This document shows, one piece after another, positions 42,113 to 46,032 of a DNA stretch of 46,032 bases (positions are counted from its first letter, which is position 1; each line of letters begins with the position of its first letter). The DNA lies in contig NZ_JADMKT010000063.1 of assembly GCF_016786255.1 (NCBI RefSeq), positions 1 to 46,032 of the forward strand, in the 5' to 3' direction. Below the pieces are notes generated by a model. The model saw only the letters and a program-made list of their open reading frames with translations. It was not told where the DNA came from and did not search any database. This DNA comes from Robertkochia sediminum. GTDB lineage: Bacteria > Bacteroidota > Bacteroidia > Flavobacteriales > Flavobacteriaceae. The position numbers and the translations under genes were made by a program.

Positions 42113-42713
42113 AAGCCTGAAAAAATTCATTAATTTGAAAATCAATCGAACATATTTAAAAGGAAAGTCAATATTCATCATTTCGCTCATAGTTATAGCT
42201 ATTACAATTTTGACTGTTTACATCACTGGAATTAATTATAACAGAAGTTTGACTGCTAATCTTTACATTTCACTTAGTATTATTGCTTCTGTTCTTTTCC
42301 TTTTCATTACCTATGGACTTTATAAAGGCATAGGATTAGTGGATAACTATCCGAAATTTAGAAACTTTAAAAGCGGTGATTTATTTTCACAAACCGGCGA
42401 CCTTCCAGATCTTCCAAGTATTAGTGTTGGTGACGGAATAGGTGGGCTTTTGTTATCAATTCTTCTATGGATCGGCATGACAATTATTTTCATTTTTTTA
42501 TTAATCGCCTTGGAAGCAGTTTTTTGGTTTTCCCTATTCATAATTTTAGCAATGCTCTATTGGGTATTCTTTAGGGCTCTGAAACTAGTTTTCAATAAAT
42601 CGCAAGCGACAAAAGGTGATATTAGTACTTCAGCTTTTTACGCCTTGACCTATACTGTGCTATATACCGGATGGATATTCGGAATTGTATATTTGACGGA
42701 AATAATAAAATAA
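42105..42713 (+). CDS. Cassette 1: four-helix membrane protein, start uncertain
   Basis: An open frame of about 200 residues with hydrophobic helices near 23-43, 51-74, 114-140 and 180-198, and a loop containing GDLPDLPSISVGDGIGG. I do not recognise the family. No ATG is available at the expected position; the first possible start is a TTG that lies in the GTT core at the cassette edge (42105), another TTG is at codon 11. The gene is AT-rich (base composition clearly unlike the genes left of 41 kb). The stop at 42711-42713 lies 5 nt before the attC arm. Confidence 0.6.
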   Translation: MATSLKKFINLKINRTYLKGKSIFIISLIVIAITILTVYITGINYNRSLTANLYISLSIIASVLFLFITYGLYKGIGLVDNYPKFRNFKSGDLFSQTGDLPDLPSISVGDGIGGLLLSILLWIGMTIIFIFLLIALEAVFWFSLFIILAMLYWVFFRALKLVFNKSQATKGDISTSAFYALTYTVLYTGWIFGIVYLTEIIK

Positions 42714-42718
42714 AGCCA

Positions 42719-42893
42719 GTTGCCAACAATGGCTATAAGCCATGGCTTACTTCTTACAAGTTTCGACTATTTTCCTATATTTAAATTCATAACTAATATG
42801 AGCCTGGCAACACAGTGGCTCGAGCCCGGCAAGAGGTAATGGCCAACGATCGGCTCGATCCACTCACCCACCACGGCTCATAGCCTAACCGTT
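42719..42893 (+). repeat. attC-like site 1
   Basis: 5' arm GTTGCCAAC (42719-42727), 3-nt spacer, GGCTAT (42731-42736); 3' arm ATAGCC (42880-42885), 5-nt spacer, GTT (42891-42893). The arms pair beyond the box (AAGCCATGG with CCACGGCTC). The 175-nt centre holds a further imperfect stem (AGTGGCTCGAGCC with GGCTCGATCCACT). Confidence 0.88.
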
Positions 42894-42928
42894 ACCTGCA
42901 AGCTTGAAAACACCATCCCGAATAAGAA

Positions 42929-44194
42929 ATGAATAATCTTAATGACTTAAATATTAACCAGGAAATTTTGCCCTTATTCGATTTTTCGTTGAACGTATTT
43001 GCGAAAAATAAAATTCTTGAGATACTTCAAACACCATTAAAGTCGACAGAAGAAATAACTGAACGTCAAAATATATTACAAGGGTATGCCCTAAATAGTG
43101 AAATCTTAAAGGACTACTCTTACACGGTTTTATATTTAAATGAAGTTTATTATTTCCTCAATGAGGAAGAAATAGATGATCTTTCGCAAAAAAAACTTAG
43201 TTACATATTGTTTGGATCAAAACAAGCAAAAACAAGATATGTAAGTAAGTTCAATCAATTGATTCTTTTTTTCCATCGCCTGGAATCAAAGTATTTTACC
43301 AGGTTAAAATTAGAGGCTTTCCCAAATGAATACGCTTCAAGTATTAAAGCAATATTGCAGTTCTTATCTCATTTCAAACTTCATAAATATGAGGCTCTTG
43401 TTCGAGATAATGGATTAAAGGACAGACACATAATTGAACTAACTCAAATAATCAATACGATAAGGGAAAAGGAATTGCTAATACCTTTTTGGGAAGATTT
43501 CTTTCTGTTCGAAGCCTACTTGTCAATTAATGTCGGTATAAAAAAACACAATTTCTCATATCCAACCTTTATACAAGGACAGATCAAGCTCCATAATTTC
43601 TATCATCCATTATTGGAGAATCCCGTCAAAAATAACCTTGAAACGAGTAGTAACGTAATTGTATTGAACGGCCCGAATATGTCTGGAAAATCAACCTTTC
43701 TTAAGGCTGTTGCTTTATGTATCTATTTTGGTCATTTAGGAATTGGTATACCTGCATCAAAAGGAGAGATCCCCTTTTGTGATTGCTTTTCCATTGAGAT
43801 AAACAGAAGAGATGATATTTTAAATGGTTACAGTCATTTTATGACTGAAATTCTGAACTTGAAAAGGGTAGTTGAACAAGCATCAAGAGAAAAAAGATGC
43901 TTTGCTGTTTTTGATGAGCTTTTTAGTGGGACTAATATAGAGGATGGTTTTGAAATTTGTAAAACAACAATAAACGGATTGACCAAATTCGACAATTCAT
44001 ACTTCTTCATTTCTACTCATATTCAAGACCTGAAACAAGTTTCAAACGGGAAAATAGAAAACTATTACATCAATTGTGAATTGATTGAAAATAAGCCAAC
44101 TTTTACTTATCAACTAAAAAAAGGTTGGTCAGATATAAAAGTTGGCCGAATTTTATTTGAAAAGGAAGGGTTAAATTTAATGTTGAAAAAGTAA
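42929..44194 (+). CDS. Cassette 2: MutS-type ATPase-domain protein
   Basis: A 421-residue protein related to MutS domains III-V, without the N-terminal mismatch-binding domain. The P loop is GPNMSGKST (248-256), Walker B FAVFDELFSGT (D329, E330), and a following ISTHI stretch matches the H-loop. The N-terminal half (1-240) is helical and clamp-like. The family, like MutS2- or MutS7-type stand-alone ATPases, lacks a known role in this host. No MutL or nuclease is nearby. The gene is AT-rich, flanked by attC sites, and follows a 27-nt A-rich leader. It is large for a cassette gene. Confidence 0.85.
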   Translation: MNNLNDLNINQEILPLFDFSLNVFAKNKILEILQTPLKSTEEITERQNILQGYALNSEILKDYSYTVLYLNEVYYFLNEEEIDDLSQKKLSYILFGSKQAKTRYVSKFNQLILFFHRLESKYFTRLKLEAFPNEYASSIKAILQFLSHFKLHKYEALVRDNGLKDRHIIELTQIINTIREKELLIPFWEDFFLFEAYLSINVGIKKHNFSYPTFIQGQIKLHNFYHPLLENPVKNNLETSSNVIVLNGPNMSGKSTFLKAVALCIYFGHLGIGIPASKGEIPFCDCFSIEINRRDDILNGYSHFMTEILNLKRVVEQASREKRCFAVFDELFSGTNIEDGFEICKTTINGLTKFDNSYFFISTHIQDLKQVSNGKIENYYINCELIENKPTFTYQLKKGWSDIKVGRILFEKEGLNLMLKK

Positions 44195-44199
44195 AGCCA

Positions 44200-44333
44200 G
44201 CAGGTAACACTGGCTATATCTCATGGCTAGTTTCTTACTCCAAAAAATAATAAATTCATGAACTCAACCAGGCTTTCCGTCTCCGTCGGACACAGCATTA
44301 AAAACGCCCGCCACGAGCCATAGCCTGACCGTT
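44200..44333 (+). repeat. attC-like site 2
   Basis: 5' arm GCAGGTAAC (44200-44208), the exact complement of GTTACCTGC opening cassette 2 at 42891; 3-nt spacer; GGCTAT (44212-44217). 3' side ATAGCC (44320-44325), 5-nt spacer, GTT (44331-44333). Confidence 0.9.
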
Positions 44334-44355
44334 GTAGCTAATCTTAAAAAAACAC

Positions 44356-44784
44356 ATGAAAAACATCCTACTTACTTTCATTGTCTTGATTCTTTGCCAA
44401 AATATTTCAGCACAGATAGACCCTCAAAAAACATCTCAGTTAATAGAAGAAAATACAGATTACGATAAAATTGACAGTATCGCTAAAGTTCTAAATCTTA
44501 AAGGAGGTGATAAAATTAGAGTCTACACTAATTTCCAAATAGATAGTACTGGTAAATTGAAAGTACTTAAGGTTAGGGCACCACATAAAGCCTTTGAAGA
44601 AGAAGCAATAAAACTATTAAATATGGTTCCTACATTAGACCCACCGAAAAGTAAAAGTGGTGAGTTTATAGGTCCAGTAACCTTCTCCATGCCTATTGTC
44701 TTTGTAATTGAGACTGAAAAACAAAAAAAGAAAAGATTAAAAAGGGAAGCACTTAAAACAGAAAAGGAAGTAAAAAAAGACTAG
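44356..44784 (+). CDS. Cassette 3: exported protein with TonB-C-like domain
   Basis: A 142-residue protein with a signal peptide (about 1-19, ends NISAQ), a linker and a TonB C-terminal-like domain (about 55-120: RVYTNFQIDSTGKLKVLKVRAPHKAFEEEAIKLLNMVP), then a very basic tail (KQKKKRLKREALKTEKEVKKD). It lacks the membrane anchor and Pro-rich linker of a working TonB, so it may bind outer-membrane receptors or another partner in the periplasm. The stop TAG (44782-44784) is part of the attC 5' arm. The leader is A-rich. Confidence 0.8.
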   Translation: MKNILLTFIVLILCQNISAQIDPQKTSQLIEENTDYDKIDSIAKVLNLKGGDKIRVYTNFQIDSTGKLKVLKVRAPHKAFEEEAIKLLNMVPTLDPPKSKSGEFIGPVTFSMPIVFVIETEKQKKKRLKREALKTEKEVKKD

Positions 44785-44920
44785 CTACAACATCGGCTAT
44801 ATCTCATGGCTAGTGTAGTACTTCTAAAAAAGAAAAAAATATTCATGAACCCAACCAGGCTATTCGTTTCCATTGGACGCATTAATCAACCCGCCCGCCA
44901 CGAGCAATAGCCTGACCGTT
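44782..44920 (+). repeat. attC-like site 3
   Basis: 5' arm TAGCTACAAC (44782-44791), the complement of GTTGTAGCTA opening cassette 3 at 44331; 3-nt spacer; GGCTAT (44795-44800). 3' side ATAGCC (44907-44912), 5-nt spacer, GTT (44918-44920). Confidence 0.9.
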
Positions 44921-44950
44921 ATGTGTAAGTTTTAAAAACACCCCAACTCA

Positions 44951-45295
44951 ATGTCTGAAACATTTATTTTAAGAAATAAGCCAGAATTAAAAATTGTCTT
45001 GAAAGAAAACGGCATTGAAATTTTCGACGCATATGATTCCATCAATAGCGATAAATACCATTACAGCCAGATTAAAAATGTAACCTATCATGAACCAAAA
45101 CCCAGCTGGTTCCTTTCTACCTTTAGTTGGCTGATCGACATTCTGATAAATACCAGCTCAGGTAAAAAATACAACAGTAAGCCTTACCTAAAATTCCAAT
45201 TAATAAATAAGACGTTTAAAATCTGGCTTCTTGAGTCCGATCTAGAGAAATCAAAAGCCTTAACAGAACTCATAAAAAACAAAACCTACACATAA
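44951..45295 (+). CDS. Cassette 4: 114-residue protein of unknown function
   Basis: A soluble protein beginning MSETFILRNKPELKIVLKENG, with one moderately hydrophobic stretch (PSWFLSTFSWLIDILI, about 56-71) and a strand-rich pattern on both sides, perhaps PH-like. Family not recognised. It starts 31 nt inside cassette 4; the last codon TAA (45293-45295) is inside the attC 5' arm (ACACATAAC), so the gene and site are very closely packed. AT-rich like the other cassette genes. Confidence 0.65.
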   Translation: MSETFILRNKPELKIVLKENGIEIFDAYDSINSDKYHYSQIKNVTYHEPKPSWFLSTFSWLIDILINTSSGKKYNSKPYLKFQLINKTFKIWLLESDLEKSKALTELIKNKTYT

Positions 45296-45469
45296 CATAT
45301 GTGTATAAAGCCATTGCTCCCTTCCTACTTCATTTAGAATATTTTCTTAGATTAGTCTGCAGAACCAAAATGAACCAACCCGTCACAGCGGCTCAAGCTC
45401 TGCCAGCGCCAAAGGCCAACGCGCAAAAGCTTGATCCGCCCAACCGCAACGGTTCATACACTGACCGTT
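45288..45469 (+). repeat. attC-like site 4 (covariant arms)
   Basis: 5' arm ACACATAAC (45288-45296), the complement of GTTATGTGT opening cassette 4 at 44918; 4-nt spacer; GTGTAT (45301-45306). 3' side ATACAC (45456-45461), 5-nt spacer, GTT (45467-45469). The inner box differs from the GGCTAT of sites 1-3 on both arms, so pairing has been kept. Confidence 0.9.
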
Positions 45470-45902
45470 GGGATGCAATTTAACGCGCTTTCAACGTGTT
45501 TTGTTCGGAAGTACAGTGGCCTTACGGCCAGGAGTCGTAGGGGTATCGCAAGGGCGCGGATCGCCTATGATGGCCTTTGGTAAACCAAGTCGTGTTCGAA
45601 GCGGAGCCGTCGAGCGAAGCTCGATCGGTAACGAGACGTTACCCGACTTGTAGAAGATAACGGAATTATGGCAAAGGGCCAAGAATAACAGCGGACTCGC
45701 TTTCTTTTGCGATGAACACCAAATGGACTGTCCTCCCCGCCCTGCAACGGCCTAATAGCCGAAGCTATAAGGCATACCAGGACGGTTCCTTCCCTAAAAA
45801 GGAGAAATCGGTTAAACTCCGTTTATCCATTGGGGAAAACATAAAAAAACAAGTCCCAGGGTTTGGGAAAGGAGCCAGAGAAAAGAAAACCCAAGGATAA
45901 AC
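45470..45902 (+). ncRNA. Cassette 5: gene-poor cassette with a branched RNA-like structure
   Basis: Two short frames exist here but neither shows a recognisable motif. Instead three perfect hairpins are seen: TGGCC-TTAC-GGCCA (45517-45530), TCGAGC-GAA-GCTCGA (45610-45624) and GGTAACG-AGA-CGTTACC (45627-45643). The last two are enclosed by CAAGTCG (45586-45592) with CGACTTG (45644-45650), which gives a three-way junction. G+C is higher than in cassettes 1-4. A structured RNA is the most economical reading, though a short peptide is not excluded. Confidence 0.5.
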
Positions 45903-46032
45903 TGCACCCAACAACGGCTAGGACCCCATGCCTAGAGTAGGGTCTGGGGATTCCTTAAGGGATGCGAAACGAACTAAGTAAAACCTAAACCATCATAGAA
46001 CGGGTTCAGGCACGGTGCCTAGCCCGGTCGTT
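45903..46032 (+). repeat. attC-like site 5
   Basis: 5' arm TGCACCCAAC (45903-45912), complementary to the cassette 5 opening GTTGGGATGCA except for one missing base; 3-nt spacer; GGCTAGG (45916-45922). 3' side CCTAGCC (46018-46024), 5-nt spacer, GTT (46030-46032), the last three bases of the window. A second covariant variant of the inner box. Confidence 0.88.

Noticed and set aside
45468-45900. Two frames of 61-62 codons in cassette 5
   Set aside because: No domain or signal, and the first overlaps all the perfect hairpins; kept only as an alternative to a structured RNA.

Overview
The window looks like chromosome of a marine-type Flavobacteriia member (Bacteroidota). The signs are the Bacteroidota promoter box TAnnTTTG in front of several genes, little Shine-Dalgarno signal, families typical of the phylum (a GH109 Tat-exported glycosidase, a NamZ/DUF1343 lipoprotein, a HYC_CC_PP protein, DUF3347, DUF6624) and moderate G+C. 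Species cannot be named from the sequence.

Layout. 1-1.7 kb: an intact IS110/IS1111-family transposase followed by a structured non-coding stretch. 1.7-7.7 kb (minus): GHMP sugar kinase, sugar nucleotidyltransferase, Na+/solute symporter and GH109 glycosidase, which together suggest release, import, anomeric phosphorylation and nucleotide activation of an amino sugar, perhaps GalNAc. 7.9-17.7 kb: housekeeping genes (aquaporin, cupin, HerA-like ATPase, QueE, methyltransferase, YkgJ-type Cys-cluster protein, sterol-desaturase-family enzyme, NamZ, FtsX-like permease, cystathionine beta-synthase). 18.0-18.6 kb: three very small membrane proteins. 18.6-31.5 kb (minus): a copper/silver-type resistance island (RND pump, outer-membrane channel, periplasmic adaptor, P1B ATPase, PepSY protein, two DUF3347 modules, HYC_CC_PP protein) with a chromate transporter inside it. 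31.8-33.0 kb: NYN-LOTUS protein, rpsU and a cold-shock protein. 33.3-41.0 kb: beta-barrel protein, LuxR-type regulator, serine hydrolase, DUF6624 lipoprotein, ABC-F ATPase and Na+/Pi cotransporter.

The most remarkable part is 41.5-46.0 kb. A 21-nt tRNA 3' end fragment with its terminator (41560-41580) marks a likely integration junction. Beyond it base composition becomes AT-rich and five consecutive genes or gene-less units, all on the plus strand, are each followed by an imperfect inverted repeat of 128-182 nt. The five repeats share attC architecture: outer AAC/GTT arms, a constant 3-4 nt versus 5 nt asymmetric spacer, then an inner box (GGCTAT/ATAGCC) that covaries to GTGTAT/ATACAC and GGCTAGG/CCTAGCC. 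In each unit the first 9-10 bases after GTT are the reverse complement of the bases opening its own attC (exact in four, one base missing in the fifth), as expected for integron cassettes. The cassettes carry a membrane protein, a MutS-type ATPase, a TonB-C-like secreted protein, a small unknown protein, and a cassette that looks like structured RNA rather than protein. No integron integrase is visible in the window.

Short tandem repeats with an 8-bp period occur at three intergenic places. Two of them run into the stop codon of the preceding minus-strand gene.
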